Positions 33,601-44,741 of a DNA stretch of 64,000 nucleotides are shown here, piece after piece. The position numbers and the translations under genes were made by a program. Below the pieces are notes generated by a model. That model was not told where the DNA came from, did not search any database, and was given only the letters and a program-made list of their open reading frames with translations. Origin of the DNA: Desulfoscipio geothermicus. Lineage in GTDB: Bacteria > Bacillota > Desulfotomaculia > Desulfotomaculales > Desulfallaceae. The stretch is taken from NCBI GenBank assembly GCA_016841645.1, contig JAENYS010000003.1, positions 62,001 to 126,000 of the forward strand. Reading direction: 5' to 3'. The stretch's first letter is position 1. Each line of letters opens with the position of its first letter.

Positions 33601-33717
33601 CAGTCTCGAAGGTCAAGTTCAGCGCGTGTAGTCGTGTGCAAAACGATGCTCGGTACGTTGAACCGCTGACGGCATCGAAAAGCCTAGGAAGCACAGTACT
33701 TCGAGCAGGCTCGGGAG
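33601..33717 (+). promoter_or_regulatory. Candidate structured RNA leader upstream of rplC
   Basis: About 140 bases without a gene inside an otherwise tightly packed operon. Nested pairings: CTCGAAG (33605-33611)/CTTCGAG (33699-33705); TGTGC (33635-33639)/GCACA (33691-33695); CGATGC (33644-33649)/GCATCG (33672-33677) with an inner CGGT/ACCG. An alternative AGCCT (33681-33685)/AGGCT (33707-33711) crosses the first helix and ends next to the ribosome site. Probably a cis-regulatory r-protein RNA; type unknown. Confidence 0.55.
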
Positions 33718-33729
33718 GTGCATGGAGAA

Positions 33730-34359
33730 ATGCCCAAAGCAATATTGGGTAAGAAGGTTGGCATGACCCAGGTATTTACAGATGAAGGTATCGCCGTGCC
33801 GGTAACGGTTATTGAAGCCGGGCCCTGTCTTATAGCCCAAAAGAAAACCATTGCTAATGACGGCTATAATGCTATTCAATTAGGGTTTGGTGATAAACGA
33901 GAAAATTTGTTTAACAAGCCAATGAAAGGCCATTTTGAAAAGGCCGGTATAAAGCCCAAGCGTTACTTGCGGGAAATACGTGTTGATGACATTGATGCTT
34001 ATGAAGTAGGGCAGGAAATCAATGCGGATATTTTTGCACCCGGTGAAAAAGTGGACGTTGTGGGTACTACAAAAGGACGCGGTTTCTCAGGTGCTATCAA
34101 GCGCCATGGATTCCACCGTGGCCCCATGGCACATGGTTCCAAGTATCACCGGCGGCCCGGTTCGCTGGGGGCCAAAGGCCCGGCCCGGGTGTTCAAAGGC
34201 AGAAAATTGCCGGGGCACTACGGCGCTGAGCGGGTGACCATACAGAATTTAGAGGTTGTCCGGGCGGACGCCGGGCAAAAACTGCTGGCTGTTAAGGGAG
34301 CCATTCCGGGCCCGCGCGGCGGTCTGGTCATGGTCAAACAATCCGTTAAAGCCAGGTAA
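33730..34359 (+). CDS. rplC: Ribosomal protein L3
   Basis: Binds near the peptidyl-transferase centre and the 3' end of 23S rRNA. 209 residues, [16 protein letters not shown] at the N-terminus, and the loop with [16 protein letters not shown] 33730 was chosen as the conserved start; GGGAGGTG lies about ten bases upstream and contains the alternative GTG 33718. It follows a possible structured leader. Confidence 0.97.
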   Translation: MPKAILGKKVGMTQVFTDEGIAVPVTVIEAGPCLIAQKKTIANDGYNAIQLGFGDKRENLFNKPMKGHFEKAGIKPKRYLREIRVDDIDAYEVGQEINADIFAPGEKVDVVGTTKGRGFSGAIKRHGFHRGPMAHGSKYHRRPGSLGAKGPARVFKGRKLPGHYGAERVTIQNLEVVRADAGQKLLAVKGAIPGPRGGLVMVKQSVKAR

Positions 34360-34389
34360 CGGCGGCGCAGCGAAAGGAGGAAGTCATTC

Positions 34390-35013
34390 ATGCCCAGAGT
34401 TGCCATGTATAATATAAACGGTGACCAGGTCGGAGAAATTGACTTAAAAGAAGACATTTTCGGTATTGCGGTTCACCAGCAAGCTCTGCATGATGTTGTA
34501 ACCATGCAGTTGGCCGGTAGGCGGCAGGGCACCCACGATACCAAAACGAGGGCCGAGGTCAGCGGCGGTGGTCGCAAACCGTATCGTCAGAAAGGTACGG
34601 GCCGGGCACGGCACGGTTCTATCCGTTCACCCATCTGGCGTGGCGGCGGCATTGTATTCGGGCCACACCCGCGCAAATATGGTTACCGGATTCCTAAAAA
34701 GGTACGCAGGTTAGCTATGAAATCTGCATTGTCGTCCAAAGTTGAGGGCGGCACTATCGTAGTATTGGAAGAGCTAAAACTCGATGTGCCTAAAACCAAG
34801 GATATGGTTAAAATACTTAATAATCTTAAAGTCGATAACAAAGCTTTAGTAGTAACAGCGCAAAGAGATGATTCGGTTTATAAATCGGCTCGTAACATAC
34901 CGGGCATTAAGCAATTAAGCGTTCCAGGGCTAAATGTATATGACTTGCTGGCACATAAAACGCTGGTCATTACCAAAGAGGCGGTGGCCAGGGTTGAGGA
35001 GGTGTTCGTTTAA
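34390..35013 (+). CDS. rplD: Ribosomal protein L4
   Basis: Lines the exit tunnel; in E. coli it also represses the S10 operon. 207 residues with the tunnel loop [22 protein letters not shown] behind AAAGGAGG. Its stop overlaps the rplW start by one base (TAATG). Confidence 0.97.
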   Translation: MPRVAMYNINGDQVGEIDLKEDIFGIAVHQQALHDVVTMQLAGRRQGTHDTKTRAEVSGGGRKPYRQKGTGRARHGSIRSPIWRGGGIVFGPHPRKYGYRIPKKVRRLAMKSALSSKVEGGTIVVLEELKLDVPKTKDMVKILNNLKVDNKALVVTAQRDDSVYKSARNIPGIKQLSVPGLNVYDLLAHKTLVITKEAVARVEEVFV

Positions 35014-35300
35014 TGAAAAATCCTCGAGATATAATAAAAAAGCCGGTAATCAGTGAAAAAAGCATGGGCTTGGTGGAAGAAAATAAGTACACATTTATCG
35101 TGAATATGGGCTCCAATAAGATTGAAATCCGCCAAGCTGTGGAAGAGTTGTTTAATGTTAAAGTTGACAAGGTACGTACTATGCGGGTAAAGGGTAAGTT
35201 GAAGCGGGTCCGCAACCGCTGGGGTAAAACACCGGACCGCAAAAAAGCAATTGTCACTCTTAAAGAAGGCCAAAAAATACAGCTCTTTGAGGGTGTTTAG
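35013..35300 (+). CDS. rplW: Ribosomal protein L23
   Basis: Exit-tunnel rim protein that docks SRP and trigger factor. 95 residues; [19 protein letters not shown] and [16 protein letters not shown] are family motifs. Translation is coupled to rplD through the TAATG overlap; GAGGAGGTG lies upstream. Confidence 0.96.
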   Translation: MKNPRDIIKKPVISEKSMGLVEENKYTFIVNMGSNKIEIRQAVEELFNVKVDKVRTMRVKGKLKRVRNRWGKTPDRKKAIVTLKEGQKIQLFEGV

Positions 35301-35360
35301 TGAAATGATACCTACGTTGCCCTGCCAAGGGCGTGAAGGTGCGATAAGGAGGGAAACCAG

Positions 35361-36191
35361 GTGGGGATTAAAAAATTTAAACCTACATCGCCGGGTCGAA
35401 GGTTTGTTACTGTTTCTACCTTTGAGGAGATAACTGCCACCGAACCGGAAAAGTCCCTGCTGGAACCGCTAAAGAGCAAAGGCGGCAGAAATGCCAGCGG
35501 CAAAATAACTGTTCGTCATCGTGGCGGAGGGCATAAAAGGATATACCGTTTAATTGACTTTAAGCGGGATAAGGACGGTATACCGGCAAAGGTAGCCACT
35601 ATTGAGTACGACCCCAACCGCTCGGCACGTATTGCCCTGCTGCATTACGCCGACGGTGAAAAACGTTATATTCTTGCTCCGGTGGGCTTGAAGGTGGGCC
35701 AGAAGGTTGAATCGGGTCCCGAAGCCGATATTAAAGTAGGTAATGCATTGGCTTTGCGTAATATTCCAGTAGGTACGATGATTCATAATCTTGAGTTGCA
35801 TCCCAAGGGTGGGGGGCAGTTGGTTCGTTCTGCCGGCACGGCAGCGCAGTTAATGGCCAAAGAGGGCAAATATGCACACGTACGTATGCCTTCTGGTGAA
35901 ATGCGTTTAATATTGCAAGATTGCCGGGCTACTATTGGCCAGGTTGGCAATGTGGATCACGAGAATATATCTGTTGGTAAGGCCGGTCGTTCTCGCTGGT
36001 TGGGCAAGCGCCCGACAGTACGTGGCGTGGTGATGAACCCGGTGGATCACCCGCATGGTGGTGGTGAGGGCCGCTCACCAATTGGTAGAAATCCGGTTAC
36101 TCCCTGGGGTAAACCGGCACTGGGTGCGCGCACTCGGAAGAAAAAACCTAGTGATCGCTTAATTGTTAAGCGTCGTGGTGGTAGAAAATAA
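35361..36191 (+). CDS. rplB: Ribosomal protein L2
   Basis: Core peptidyl-transferase-region protein. 276 residues with the conserved [19 protein letters not shown] motif near residue 222. GTG start, 15 bases after AAGGAGGGA. Confidence 0.97.
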   Translation: MGIKKFKPTSPGRRFVTVSTFEEITATEPEKSLLEPLKSKGGRNASGKITVRHRGGGHKRIYRLIDFKRDKDGIPAKVATIEYDPNRSARIALLHYADGEKRYILAPVGLKVGQKVESGPEADIKVGNALALRNIPVGTMIHNLELHPKGGGQLVRSAGTAAQLMAKEGKYAHVRMPSGEMRLILQDCRATIGQVGNVDHENISVGKAGRSRWLGKRPTVRGVVMNPVDHPHGGGEGRSPIGRNPVTPWGKPALGARTRKKKPSDRLIVKRRGGRK

Positions 36192-36223
36192 GTATATGTA
36201 TAGGTGAGGAAGGAGGCTAGCCG

Positions 36224-36508
36224 ATGGGTCGCTCTTTGAAAAAAGGCCCGTATTGTGACGAAAAGCTCCTTAATAAAATCCATGAGATGAATGATAAGGG
36301 CGATAAGAGGGTCATTAAGACATGGTCCCGCCGTTCCACCATTTTCCCGGATATGATCGGGCACACTCTTGCGGTACATGATGGCAGGAAGCATGTTCCC
36401 GTATATGTTACCGAGGATATGGTCGGGCATAAATTAGGCGAGTTCGCCCCCACGAGGCTTTTCAGGGGACACGGTTCTCATACTGAAAGGTCGACGTCCT
36501 TGAAGTAA
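36224..36508 (+). CDS. rpsS: Ribosomal protein S19
   Basis: Head protein of the 30S subunit. 94 residues; [19 protein letters not shown] at the start and [16 protein letters not shown] near the end. ATG behind AAGGAGG. Confidence 0.97.
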   Translation: MGRSLKKGPYCDEKLLNKIHEMNDKGDKRVIKTWSRRSTIFPDMIGHTLAVHDGRKHVPVYVTEDMVGHKLGEFAPTRLFRGHGSHTERSTSLK

Positions 36509-36532
36509 ACGTGTAAAGGGGGTAAAACAACC

Positions 36533-36877
36533 ATGCAAGAAGCAAAAGCGGTTGCGAAATATATTCGCATCTCCCCACGTAAAGTGCGTCAGGTTATTGA
36601 CATTATCAGGGGTAAAGATGTGCAAGAGGCGCTGGCTATATTGAAATTTACGCCCAAACGGGCTTCCGTACCAGTGGCCAAGGTGGTTAAATCAGCCGCT
36701 GCCAACGCCGAGCATAATTATGAAATGAATAAGGATAACCTGTATGTGGACGCTTGTTATGTTGATCAAGGACCCACCTTGAAACGGTGGCAGCCCCGGG
36801 CCATGGGCCGTGCGGATGTGTTGCGTCACCGTACCAGCCACATTACCGTGGTAGTAAAAGAAAAAAAGGAGGGTTAG
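36533..36877 (+). CDS. rplV: Ribosomal protein L22
   Basis: Lines the exit tunnel beside L4. 114 residues; [21 protein letters not shown] at the N-terminus, and the tunnel loop near [18 protein letters not shown] behind AAGGGGG. One base separates it from rpsC. Confidence 0.97.
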   Translation: MQEAKAVAKYIRISPRKVRQVIDIIRGKDVQEALAILKFTPKRASVPVAKVVKSAAANAEHNYEMNKDNLYVDACYVDQGPTLKRWQPRAMGRADVLRHRTSHITVVVKEKKEG

Positions 36878-36878
36878 T

Positions 36879-37544
36879 GTGGGGCAGAAGGTAAATCCCG
36901 TAGGTTTGCGCATAGGCATTATTAGAGACTGGGAAGGCAAATGGTATGCGGACAAGAAAAATTTCTCCACCCTTCTACTGGAGGATTTCAACATTCGCAA
37001 ATTTGTGAAAAAGAAATTGTATGCTGCCGGTATCGCTCGTATTCAGATAGAACGGGCGGCTAATAAGATAAAATTATCCATCCATACAGCTAAGCCGGGT
37101 ATTGTAATCGGGCGTGGCGGTGCCGAGGTGGAGAATTTACGCAAACAACTGGAACAGATGACCGGAAAACATGTAAATATTAATATAGTGGAAGTTAAAG
37201 TACCTGAAATTGATGCCCAGTTGCTGTCTGAGAGTGTGGCCTCCCAGTTGGAAAGAAGAATTGCTTTTCGCCGGGCCATGAAACAAAGTGTAGGTAGGGC
37301 CATGAAGATGGGGGCAAAGGGAATTAAAATTTCATGCAGCGGTCGTTTAGCCGGAGCAGAAATTGCTCGAACCGAATGGTACAGTGAAGGCAAAGTTCCC
37401 CTGCACACATTACGGGCTGATATTGACTATGGTTTTGCTGAAGCAAATACAACTTATGGTAAAATCGGTGTTAAGGTTTGGATATATAAAGGAGAAGTTT
37501 TGCCGGAAGTTAGAAGAACCGCTGCCGGTAAAGGAGGCGAATAG
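36879..37544 (+). CDS. rpsC: Ribosomal protein S3
   Basis: mRNA-entry protein with a KH domain ([20 protein letters not shown]). 221 residues, starting [14 protein letters not shown] at GTG 36879, one base after rplV; ribosome site AAGGAGGG lies inside rplV. Confidence 0.97.
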   Translation: MGQKVNPVGLRIGIIRDWEGKWYADKKNFSTLLLEDFNIRKFVKKKLYAAGIARIQIERAANKIKLSIHTAKPGIVIGRGGAEVENLRKQLEQMTGKHVNINIVEVKVPEIDAQLLSESVASQLERRIAFRRAMKQSVGRAMKMGAKGIKISCSGRLAGAEIARTEWYSEGKVPLHTLRADIDYGFAEANTTYGKIGVKVWIYKGEVLPEVRRTAAGKGGE

Positions 37545-37549
37545 GCTTT

Positions 37550-37984
37550 ATGCTCATGCCAAAAAGGGTAAAATACCGCAAGCAGCGTCGCGGAGCGATA
37601 CCCTCGGGTAAATCCAAGGGGGGCAATGAAGTCCATTTCGGGGATTATGGTTTAAAAGCGCTGGAACCTGGCTGGATTACCAACCGGCAAATCGAGGCCG
37701 CCCGTATCGCTATGACCCGTTATATTAAGCGCGGTGGCAAAGTATGGATTAAAATTTTTCCCGATAAACCGGTAACCAAAAAGCCGGCTGAAACGCGAAT
37801 GGGCAGCGGCAAAGGCGCCCCCGAATGGTGGGTGGCGGTAGTGAAGCCTGGCCGGATAATGTTTGAATTAGCCGGCGTTAGCGAAGAGGTTGCCCGAGAG
37901 GCCATGCGTTTGGCCTCGCATAAGCTACCCGTCAAAACCAAGTTTGTAAGACGTGGGGAAGTAGGTGAGGCAAGTGAAAGCTAA
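37550..37984 (+). CDS. rplP: Ribosomal protein L16
   Basis: Contacts the A-site tRNA elbow. 144 residues; [12 protein letters not shown] start and [20 protein letters not shown] motif. ATG 37550 is 12 bases after AAAGGAGG; ATG 37556 (MPKRVKY) is also possible. Its 3' end overlaps rpmC by 11 bases. Confidence 0.96.
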   Translation: MLMPKRVKYRKQRRGAIPSGKSKGGNEVHFGDYGLKALEPGWITNRQIEAARIAMTRYIKRGGKVWIKIFPDKPVTKKPAETRMGSGKGAPEWWVAVVKPGRIMFELAGVSEEVAREAMRLASHKLPVKTKFVRRGEVGEASES

Positions 37985-38177
37985 GGAACTGCGTGATATG
38001 ACCGTTGAGGAACTACAAAAGAAAATGAACGATACCAAGGATGAGTTGTTCCGGTTACGCTTTCAACTGGCTACCGGACAACTGGATAACGTAATGCGTA
38101 TCAAGGAAGTTCGCAGAAATATTGCCCGCGTCAAAACTGTCATTCGGGAAAGAGAAATAGGTATTAAGCGGGCTTAA
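37974..38177 (+). CDS. rpmC: Ribosomal protein L29
   Basis: Small exit-tunnel protein. 67 residues, starting [14 protein letters not shown] at GTG 37974 behind AGGTGAGG; GTG 37965 would add three residues (MRQ). It overlaps the end of rplP, so translation is coupled. Confidence 0.94.
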   Translation: MKAKELRDMTVEELQKKMNDTKDELFRLRFQLATGQLDNVMRIKEVRRNIARVKTVIREREIGIKRA

Positions 38178-38216
38178 ATTAAAAACATATTATCCCGGTG
38201 CAGGAAGGGGGTAGCC

Positions 38217-38483
38217 ATGTTGATTGAGCGCAATTTGCGCAAATCTAAAACAGGTGTAGTTGTAAGCAATAAAATGGATAAAACAGCAGTGGTAGCTGTG
38301 GAAACACTAGTTAGACACCCGCTCTATACCCGGACAATAAGGCAAACGAAAAAATATAAAGTACATGATGAAGAAAATATATGCAATATAGGCGACAAGG
38401 TTAAAATAATGGAAACAAGGCCATTGTCCAAGGATAAACGTTGGCGTGTGGTAGAAATATTGCGTAAGACAGAGCAGTTATAG
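38217..38483 (+). CDS. rpsQ: Ribosomal protein S17
   Basis: Early-assembly 16S-binding protein of 88 residues with [20 protein letters not shown] and [16 protein letters not shown] behind AGGAAGGGGG. Confidence 0.96.
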   Translation: MLIERNLRKSKTGVVVSNKMDKTAVVAVETLVRHPLYTRTIRQTKKYKVHDEENICNIGDKVKIMETRPLSKDKRWRVVEILRKTEQL

Positions 38484-38528
38484 CCGACGGTAGCCCGCCG
38501 GGGTTATTGCGCAAAGGAGGCTAATTCG

Positions 38529-38897
38529 GTGATTCAAGTACAATCAATGCTTAGAGCGGCAGATAATACCGGTGCCCGTAAGCTGATGTGTATCCGCGTG
38601 ATGGGCGGTTCGCTGCGCCGATATGCCAGCGTAGGTGATGTGGTTGTTGCATCCGTCAAGGAAGCCACACCAGGCGGCGTTGTTAAGAAAGGTGACGTGG
38701 TTCAGGCTGTTATTGTTCGGACCAAAAAAGAAGTGCGACGTCGCGATGGATCTTATATTAAATTTGATGAAAACGCCGCGGTAATTATAAAAGAAGACGG
38801 AACTCCGCGTGGCACCCGTATTTTCGGGCCCGTGGCCCGGGAACTAAGAGAGCACGATTACATGAAAATTGTCTCCCTGGCCCCGGAAGTATTGTAG
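38529..38897 (+). CDS. rplN: Ribosomal protein L14
   Basis: Subunit-interface protein at the ribosomal-silencing-factor site. 122 residues; [20 protein letters not shown] start. GTG 38529 behind AAAGGAGG. Confidence 0.97.
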   Translation: MIQVQSMLRAADNTGARKLMCIRVMGGSLRRYASVGDVVVASVKEATPGGVVKKGDVVQAVIVRTKKEVRRRDGSYIKFDENAAVIIKEDGTPRGTRIFGPVARELREHDYMKIVSLAPEVL

Positions 38898-38925
38898 AGA
38901 TGCCGCTACAGGAGGTGTAACGGGT

Positions 38926-39252
38926 ATGACCAAGCCTAAAGTGCATGTGCATAAAGGCGATACAGTATTGGTGATTCGCGGTAAAAACGCCGGTAAAAAA
39001 GGTAAAGTACTGGAAGTGCAACCAGTTAAGAGTCGCGTGGTAGTGGAAGGGGTAAACAAGGTAAAGCGTCACACCAAACCTAGCCGTAGCTTGCCGCAAG
39101 GTGGTATTATGGAGAAGGAAGCCCCTATCCACAGTTCCAATGTAATGTTGTATTGCAGTAAATGTAATAGGCCCACTCGGGTGGGGAAAAAAATACTGGA
39201 AGATGGAAAAAAAGTACGCCAGTGCAAGAAATGCGGGGAAGTGCTCAGCTAA
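38926..39252 (+). CDS. rplX: Ribosomal protein L24 with two CxxC pairs
   Basis: Assembly initiator of the 50S subunit. The N-terminal KOW motif ([20 protein letters not shown]) is standard. The C-terminal half contains CSKC and CKKC, a likely zinc ribbon absent from E. coli L24. 108 residues. ATG 38926 was chosen because AGGAGGTG lies upstream; the frame extends further back only into rplN. Confidence 0.96.
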   Translation: MTKPKVHVHKGDTVLVIRGKNAGKKGKVLEVQPVKSRVVVEGVNKVKRHTKPSRSLPQGGIMEKEAPIHSSNVMLYCSKCNRPTRVGKKILEDGKKVRQCKKCGEVLS

Positions 39253-39275
39253 CCCGGCGGAAGGAGGGTATAGGT

Positions 39276-39818
39276 GTGCCTAGGCTCAAAGATAAATTCA
39301 GGGATGAAGTGGTTAAGTCCATGATGGAACGGTTTGACTATAAAAATCCAATGCAAGTCCCCATGTTGGAAAAGGTAGTTATTAACATGGGGGTGGGTGA
39401 AGCCATCCAGAATAGTAAGGCTATTGATGCTGCTGTGAATGATTTGATGATTATATCAGGTCAGCGTCCGGTGGTTACGAAAGCCAAAAAATCCATTGCC
39501 GCGTTTAAATTGCGGGCCGGGATGAACGTTGGCTGTAAGGTTACACTGCGGGGCGATCGTATGTACGATTTTGTCGACAGGCTATTTAATATTGCACTGC
39601 CTCGGGTGCGCGATTTCCGTGGGATATCCCCGAAGTCATTTGATGGACGGGGTAACTATAGCATGGGCGTTCGGGAACAGCTTATTTTCCCGGAAATCGA
39701 CTACGATAAAATAGATAAGGTCAGGGGCATGGATATAATCTTTGTGACTACTGCCCGAACTGACGAAGAAGCACGAGAATTGCTTCGTCTACTCGGAATG
39801 CCGTTTAAAGCTGCCTGA
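39276..39818 (+). CDS. rplE: Ribosomal protein L5
   Basis: Central-protuberance protein binding 5S rRNA. 180 residues; [19 protein letters not shown] and GIGI-type C-terminal helices. GTG 39276 was chosen because AAGGAGGG lies upstream; GTG 39274 is out of frame. Confidence 0.97.
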   Translation: MPRLKDKFRDEVVKSMMERFDYKNPMQVPMLEKVVINMGVGEAIQNSKAIDAAVNDLMIISGQRPVVTKAKKSIAAFKLRAGMNVGCKVTLRGDRMYDFVDRLFNIALPRVRDFRGISPKSFDGRGNYSMGVREQLIFPEIDYDKIDKVRGMDIIFVTTARTDEEARELLRLLGMPFKAA

Positions 39819-39857
39819 TAGAAGATGATTTTGGTTTGAAATAAAGGAGGGAAATGT

Positions 39858-40043
39858 ATGGCTAAAAAGTCGATGGTAGCCAGGTCCAAGCGCCCTCCCA
39901 AATTCACGGTGCGGGCGCACAACAGATGTAATATATGTGGCCGGCCTCATGCTTACATGCGTAAGTTCGGGATCTGTCGGGTTTGCTTCCGGGAGTTAGC
40001 ATACAAAGGTGAGATACCCGGGCTGAGGAAGGCCAGTTGGTAA
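39858..40043 (+). CDS. rpsZ: Ribosomal protein S14, zinc-binding type
   Basis: 61-residue type Z S14 with the zinc motif [23 protein letters not shown] behind AAAGGAGGG. Confidence 0.97.
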   Translation: MAKKSMVARSKRPPKFTVRAHNRCNICGRPHAYMRKFGICRVCFRELAYKGEIPGLRKASW

Positions 40044-40064
40044 AAGGAAGGAGGTACTCCTTAG

Positions 40065-40463
40065 ATGGTGATGACTGATCCTGTTGCCGATTTTCTAACA
40101 CGTATTCGAAACGGCAATATGGTTTTTCACGATAAAATTGAAGCACCCGCTTCCAAAATGAAGCGATCTATTGCAGATATTCTTAAGCAAGAAGGTTTTA
40201 TCAGGGATTATGAGTACATTGAGGATGGCAAACAGGGTATTATACGTGTTTATCTAAAGTACAGCGCAGGTAAGGATCGGGTGATTACCGGTCTCAAGCG
40301 CATATCCAAACCCGGATTGCGGGTATATGCCCGCAAGGATTCCATTCCCAAGGTGCTAGGTGGGTTGGGCATTGCCATAATATCCACTTCCCGGGGGATT
40401 ATGACCGACAAAAAAGCCCGTAAGGAAGGCCTTGGTGGCGAGGTAATCTGTTACATCTGGTAG
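40065..40463 (+). CDS. rpsH: Ribosomal protein S8
   Basis: 16S central-domain protein and, in E. coli, the spc operon repressor. 132 residues; [15 protein letters not shown] start and [20 protein letters not shown] end. ATG 40065 follows AAGGAGGT by about ten bases; ATG 40071 (MTDPVAD) is possible. Confidence 0.96.
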   Translation: MVMTDPVADFLTRIRNGNMVFHDKIEAPASKMKRSIADILKQEGFIRDYEYIEDGKQGIIRVYLKYSAGKDRVITGLKRISKPGLRVYARKDSIPKVLGGLGIAIISTSRGIMTDKKARKEGLGGEVICYIW

Positions 40464-40487
40464 AACAGGGCATAGGAGGTGTAAGGC

Positions 40488-41033
40488 ATGAGCAGAATCG
40501 GCAAAAAACCGGTACCGCTTCCTGACAAGGTCACGGCTACGTTGGATGGGAACAACGTGCGGGTCGAGGGTCCAAAAGGGAAGCTGGAAAAAGATTTTCA
40601 CAAGGACATGCAAATTAAGTTCTTAGATGACCGCACTATTGTAGTGGAGAGACCTTCGGATAATAAGTTACACAGGTCTTTACACGGTCTCACCCGTACC
40701 TTGTTAAACAATATGGTGCAGGGCGTTGCTAGCGGTTTTCAGAAGAATTTGGAGTTGGTAGGTGTGGGTTACCGGGCTGCCATGCAGGGTAATAAACTAG
40801 TATTGACTGTGGGTTACTCGCACCCGGTGGAAATTATACCTCCGCCGGGGATAGAAATTGAAGTGCCTGCTCCTACCAAAATATCGGTTAAAGGAATTGA
40901 TAAGCAATTGGTAGGTGCCATAGCGGCTAATATTCGGTCGGTAAGGGAACCCGAGCCTTACAAGGGAAAAGGTATTAAGTATGAGGGCGAACATATCCGC
41001 CGTAAAGTGGGCAAAGCCGGGGCTAAACGTTAA
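40488..41033 (+). CDS. rplF: Ribosomal protein L6
   Basis: 181 residues with [19 protein letters not shown] at the start and the C-terminal [20 protein letters not shown] motif. ATG behind ATAGGAGGTG. Binds near the sarcin-ricin loop. Confidence 0.97.
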   Translation: MSRIGKKPVPLPDKVTATLDGNNVRVEGPKGKLEKDFHKDMQIKFLDDRTIVVERPSDNKLHRSLHGLTRTLLNNMVQGVASGFQKNLELVGVGYRAAMQGNKLVLTVGYSHPVEIIPPPGIEIEVPAPTKISVKGIDKQLVGAIAANIRSVREPEPYKGKGIKYEGEHIRRKVGKAGAKR

Positions 41034-41054
41034 CGGGGGAAGGAGTGAAGTGGC

Positions 41055-41420
41055 ATGATTAATAAACCCGACCGTAATACGCTGCGCAAGAAACGTCAAC
41101 TGCGTGTGCGTAACAGGGTCAATGGTACTGAGCAGCGTCCTAGGCTGAATGTGTACCGCAGCCTTAATAACATATATGCCCAAATAATCAACGATGATCG
41201 TGGTGAAACTCTGGTGACCGCGTCATCCCTTTCGCCCGAAATAAAAGGAGCTATGTCCGGAGGTGACCGGAAGGCGGCAGCGGCAGTCGGTAAGCTTATT
41301 GCCACTAGGGCCTTGGAAATGGGTATCAAACAAGTAGTGTTTGACCGGGCCGGTTATGTTTATCACGGACGGGTTAAGGCTCTAGCAGATGGGGCCAGAG
41401 AGGGCGGTCTTGAGTTTTAA
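41055..41420 (+). CDS. rplR: Ribosomal protein L18
   Basis: 5S rRNA-binding protein of 121 residues; [18 protein letters not shown] and [22 protein letters not shown] behind GGGGGAAGGAG. Confidence 0.96.
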   Translation: MINKPDRNTLRKKRQLRVRNRVNGTEQRPRLNVYRSLNNIYAQIINDDRGETLVTASSLSPEIKGAMSGGDRKAAAAVGKLIATRALEMGIKQVVFDRAGYVYHGRVKALADGAREGGLEF

Positions 41421-41449
41421 GATGTATCGGCAATAAAGGAGGGGAAACG

Positions 41450-41950
41450 GTGTCAAGATTTGAACCACCCAAGTCCGAGTTTTCCGAAAAAGTAGTGTTT
41501 ATTAATCGTGTGGCTAAAGTGGTCAAGGGCGGCAGGCGGTTCAGCTTTTCGGCCCTGGTAGTTGTCGGAGACGGTAAAGGCGCGGTAGGTGCCGGTTTAG
41601 GCAAAGCCAGTGAAGTGCCTGAAGCTATACGCAAGGCTGTTGAAGATGCCAAGAAGAGACTGGTTAATGTGCCTTTTGCGGAGGCTACTATTCCGCATGA
41701 AGTAATTGGACGGTTTGGCGCAGGCAGAGTATTACTAAAACCTGCCGCACCAGGTACAGGCGTTATTGCAGGCGGTCCGGTCAGGGCTATCATGGAGTTG
41801 GCCGGTGTGAAGGATGTTTTGACCAAGTCTTTGGGGTCCAACAATGCCAATAATGTGGTACGTGCCACTTTGGAGGCAATTAAAATGTTGAAAACGCCGG
41901 AGCAAGTAGCCCGTATGCGCAATAAATCAGTGGAAGAACTGCTGGGTTAG
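41450..41950 (+). CDS. rpsE: Ribosomal protein S5
   Basis: Accuracy protein near the decoding centre. 166 residues; [20 protein letters not shown] and [20 protein letters not shown] are signatures. GTG start behind AAAGGAGGGG. Confidence 0.97.
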   Translation: MSRFEPPKSEFSEKVVFINRVAKVVKGGRRFSFSALVVVGDGKGAVGAGLGKASEVPEAIRKAVEDAKKRLVNVPFAEATIPHEVIGRFGAGRVLLKPAAPGTGVIAGGPVRAIMELAGVKDVLTKSLGSNNANNVVRATLEAIKMLKTPEQVARMRNKSVEELLG

Positions 41951-41961
41951 GGGGGTATTTT

Positions 41962-42141
41962 GTGGCCAAGTTGAAGATTACCCTGGTCAGGAGCGTTATT
42001 GGCAGGCCGGAGACCCAAAGAAAAACTGTGCGCGCCCTGGGTCTTAAAAAAACAAATCGCTTTGTTATCCAAGAAGATACACCCCAAGTGAGGGGCGCAA
42101 TCGATAAAGTATCCCATTTACTTAAAGTGGAGGAAGTGTAA
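41962..42141 (+). CDS. rpmD: Ribosomal protein L30
   Basis: 59-residue 50S protein: [20 protein letters not shown] start. GTG 41962 follows GGGGGGT by six bases. It lies in the expected slot between rpsE and rplO. Confidence 0.95.
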   Translation: MAKLKITLVRSVIGRPETQRKTVRALGLKKTNRFVIQEDTPQVRGAIDKVSHLLKVEEV

Positions 42142-42153
42142 AGGAGGTGCACC

Positions 42154-42597
42154 ATGAACCTGCATGAATTAAAACCTACTCCCGGATCACGGCGTAAACC
42201 TACCCGTAAAGGCCAGGGTATTGGATCCGGATTGGGTAAAACCGCCGGTCGCGGGCATAAAGGTCAAAAAGCCCGTAGTGGCGGCGGAGTGAGACCTGGA
42301 TTTGAGGGCGGTCAAATGCCCCTGCAACGCCGTATGCCCAAGCGGGGATTCACTAATGCACCTTTTAAAAAGGAGATCATTACGGTAAACCTGGATAAAT
42401 TAAACCGTTTTGATAACGGTACTGAGGTGACCCCGGAAATTTTGCTGGAAGCTAGAGTGATCAGGAAAATACGGGATGGTGTAAAGATTTTGGGTGAAGG
42501 CAACCTGGAAAAACCACTTACCATTAAAGCCCATGCATTTAGCAAATCAGCTTTGGAAAAAATTGAGGCTGCAGGCGGCAAGGCTGAGGTGATTTAA
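42154..42597 (+). CDS. rplO: Ribosomal protein L15
   Basis: 147-residue late-assembly protein with [20 protein letters not shown] and a C-terminal [23 protein letters not shown] behind AAAGGAGGTG. One base separates it from secY. Confidence 0.97.
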   Translation: MNLHELKPTPGSRRKPTRKGQGIGSGLGKTAGRGHKGQKARSGGGVRPGFEGGQMPLQRRMPKRGFTNAPFKKEIITVNLDKLNRFDNGTEVTPEILLEARVIRKIRDGVKILGEGNLEKPLTIKAHAFSKSALEKIEAAGGKAEVI

Positions 42598-42598
42598 A

Positions 42599-43876
42599 GT
42601 GGCCACACTGCTGGATGGCTTAAAGGGTGCATTCAAAGTCAGTGAGCTGCGCACCAAGTTATTGTTTACTTTATCTATGATATTTATTTTTCGCGTTGGG
42701 GCGCATATACCTGTTCCCGGAGTGGACGTAGACGCGTTTCGCGAGCTGATTAGCACAGCCGGTATAGTATTGGGTTTTTTTGACGTTATATCCGGTGGCG
42801 CCTTTAAAAGTTTTTCCGTATTTGCTATGAGCATTATCCCCTACATTAACGCCTCGATTATTATGCAGCTACTTACTGTGGTTATCCCACATTTGGAGAG
42901 GCTGGCAAAGGAAGGCGAGGAGGGGCGCAAGAAAATTTCACAGTATACTCGCTATTTTACGGTGATATTGGCTTTTTTGCAGGCTGTCGGCATGAGCGTA
43001 ATGATGGGCAATTATGGTGTTTTGCATAGCCCGGGCATTTTTAGCTATGCTGTCATCGTCTTTACTCTTACGGCGGGTACGACATTACTGATGTGGATTG
43101 GCGAGCAGATTACCGAGCGGGGTATCGGTAACGGTATTTCACTGCTGATATTTGCCGGTATAGTAAGTCGCCTGCCGTCCGGTATCCAGAACCTTTACCT
43201 GCAGTTTCAAGCGGGTACCATTAATGTACTAAGTTTGCTTATCCTGTTGGTTATCGGTGCATTGGTTATCGCTGCCGTAGTGGCAGTCCAAGAAGGGCAG
43301 AGGCGTATACCTGTGCAATATGCCAAGCGAGTAGTGGGACGCCGTGTTTACGGCGGGCAAACAACCCACCTCCCGCTTAAAGTAAATCAAGCTGGTGTGA
43401 TACCTGTAATTTTTGCTTCATCGCTGCTAATGTTTCCCGAGCAAATAGCCCGTTGGTTTCAGGGTTCCGCCATTGCTGAATTTTATATAAAATTTTTCAG
43501 CTGGAATACTGCAGCACACACGTTGATGTATGCTTTACTGATCATTGGTTTTACCTATTTTTACACTGCAGTAATCATGAACCCGGTGGATATGGCCGAC
43601 AATATCAAAAAGTACGGTGGTTTCATACCGGGCATAAGACCGGGGCGGCCAACGGCGGAGTATATTTCCCGGGTAATGAGCCGCATTACACTAGCCGGGG
43701 CAGTGTTTTTGGCCTTAATTGCTATTTTGCCTAATTTTGTATTGTTAGCCACCCGTATACCGAATATCTATTTTGGTGGTACAGCATTATTAATTGTAGT
43801 TGGCGTAGCTTTGGATACCATGAAGCAGATTGAGTCGCAATTATTAATGCGAAGCTATCAGGGATTTATCAAGTAA
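42599..43876 (+). CDS. secY: SecY, preprotein translocase channel
   Basis: Channel subunit of SecYEG with ten membrane segments. 425 residues; [15 protein letters not shown] near the N-terminus, [15 protein letters not shown], and VNPVDMADN-type loop ([19 protein letters not shown]). GTG 42599 follows rplO by one base. map follows after only 13 bases, so adk, usual here, is missing. Confidence 0.97.
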   Translation: MATLLDGLKGAFKVSELRTKLLFTLSMIFIFRVGAHIPVPGVDVDAFRELISTAGIVLGFFDVISGGAFKSFSVFAMSIIPYINASIIMQLLTVVIPHLERLAKEGEEGRKKISQYTRYFTVILAFLQAVGMSVMMGNYGVLHSPGIFSYAVIVFTLTAGTTLLMWIGEQITERGIGNGISLLIFAGIVSRLPSGIQNLYLQFQAGTINVLSLLILLVIGALVIAAVVAVQEGQRRIPVQYAKRVVGRRVYGGQTTHLPLKVNQAGVIPVIFASSLLMFPEQIARWFQGSAIAEFYIKFFSWNTAAHTLMYALLIIGFTYFYTAVIMNPVDMADNIKKYGGFIPGIRPGRPTAEYISRVMSRITLAGAVFLALIAILPNFVLLATRIPNIYFGGTALLIVVGVALDTMKQIESQLLMRSYQGFIK

Positions 43877-43889
43877 CCGGGGTGTTTGT

Positions 43890-44636
43890 ATGATTATCTG
43901 TAAATCCGAACGGGAATTGTCTTACATGCGGGAGGCCGGTAAAGTGGTGGCGGGAGCTCTTAACAAGCTGGCCGAGGTGATAAAACCCGGGATAACCACT
44001 GCGGAATTAGACCGGATGGCTGAGGAGTATATCCTTTCCCAAGGAGCTAAGCCGGCTTTTAAAGGTCTTTACGGGTTTCCGTATACTATATGTGCATCGG
44101 TTAATGAGCAAGTAGTACACGGCTTCCCTAGTTTAAGAAAGTTAAATAATGGAGATATTATTAGTATTGATATTGGTGCGGAAATAAATGGGTATTTTGG
44201 TGATCATGCCCGAACCTTTGCCGTGGGCGATATTTCAGATGAGTTGCAAAGGTTACTGGATGTAACCCGTGCATCGCTGGCGGAAGCCATTAGCGTAGCA
44301 AGGAGAGGTAACAGACTCTCCGATATATCTCATGCAGTACAGGATTATGTTGAAAAAAACGGTTATTCGGTGGTTAAAGATTACGTGGGGCATGGCATCG
44401 GTACTAAAATGCATGAAGAACCCCAGGTACCTAACTTTGGTAGGCCCGGACGAGGGCCACGTCTTAAAGCTGGCATGACATTAGCAATAGAACCGATGGT
44501 AAACATGGGTAGTTATCATGTGCAAACTCTTCTGGATAAATGGACGGTGGTAACAAGGGACGGTCAGCCATCGGCTCATTTTGAGCATACCATTGTTATT
44601 ACTGAAAGTGAGCCGGTGATTTTGACATTGCCATAG
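43890..44636 (+). CDS. map: Methionine aminopeptidase, type I
   Basis: Removes N-terminal methionine. 248 residues; metal ligands in [19 protein letters not shown] (two Asp), [12 protein letters not shown] (His), AIEPM (Glu) and HFEHTIVIT (Glu). ATG 43890 with GGGGTGTTTG upstream. It follows secY by 13 bases. Confidence 0.97.
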   Translation: MIICKSERELSYMREAGKVVAGALNKLAEVIKPGITTAELDRMAEEYILSQGAKPAFKGLYGFPYTICASVNEQVVHGFPSLRKLNNGDIISIDIGAEINGYFGDHARTFAVGDISDELQRLLDVTRASLAEAISVARRGNRLSDISHAVQDYVEKNGYSVVKDYVGHGIGTKMHEEPQVPNFGRPGRGPRLKAGMTLAIEPMVNMGSYHVQTLLDKWTVVTRDGQPSAHFEHTIVITESEPVILTLP

Positions 44637-44741
44637 TGTTATGCGTTTTATATTAAGTGTAGTATCACGATGGGCAAGTTAGTACTTTAGTGCAAGAGAC
44701 GGTGGATTTTGTACCCTGGTTGGTCGGGAGGTTGATCGATA

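Noticed and set aside
35251-35503. Short frames on both strands between rplW and rplB
   Set aside because: Overlap conserved ribosomal genes; no independent evidence.
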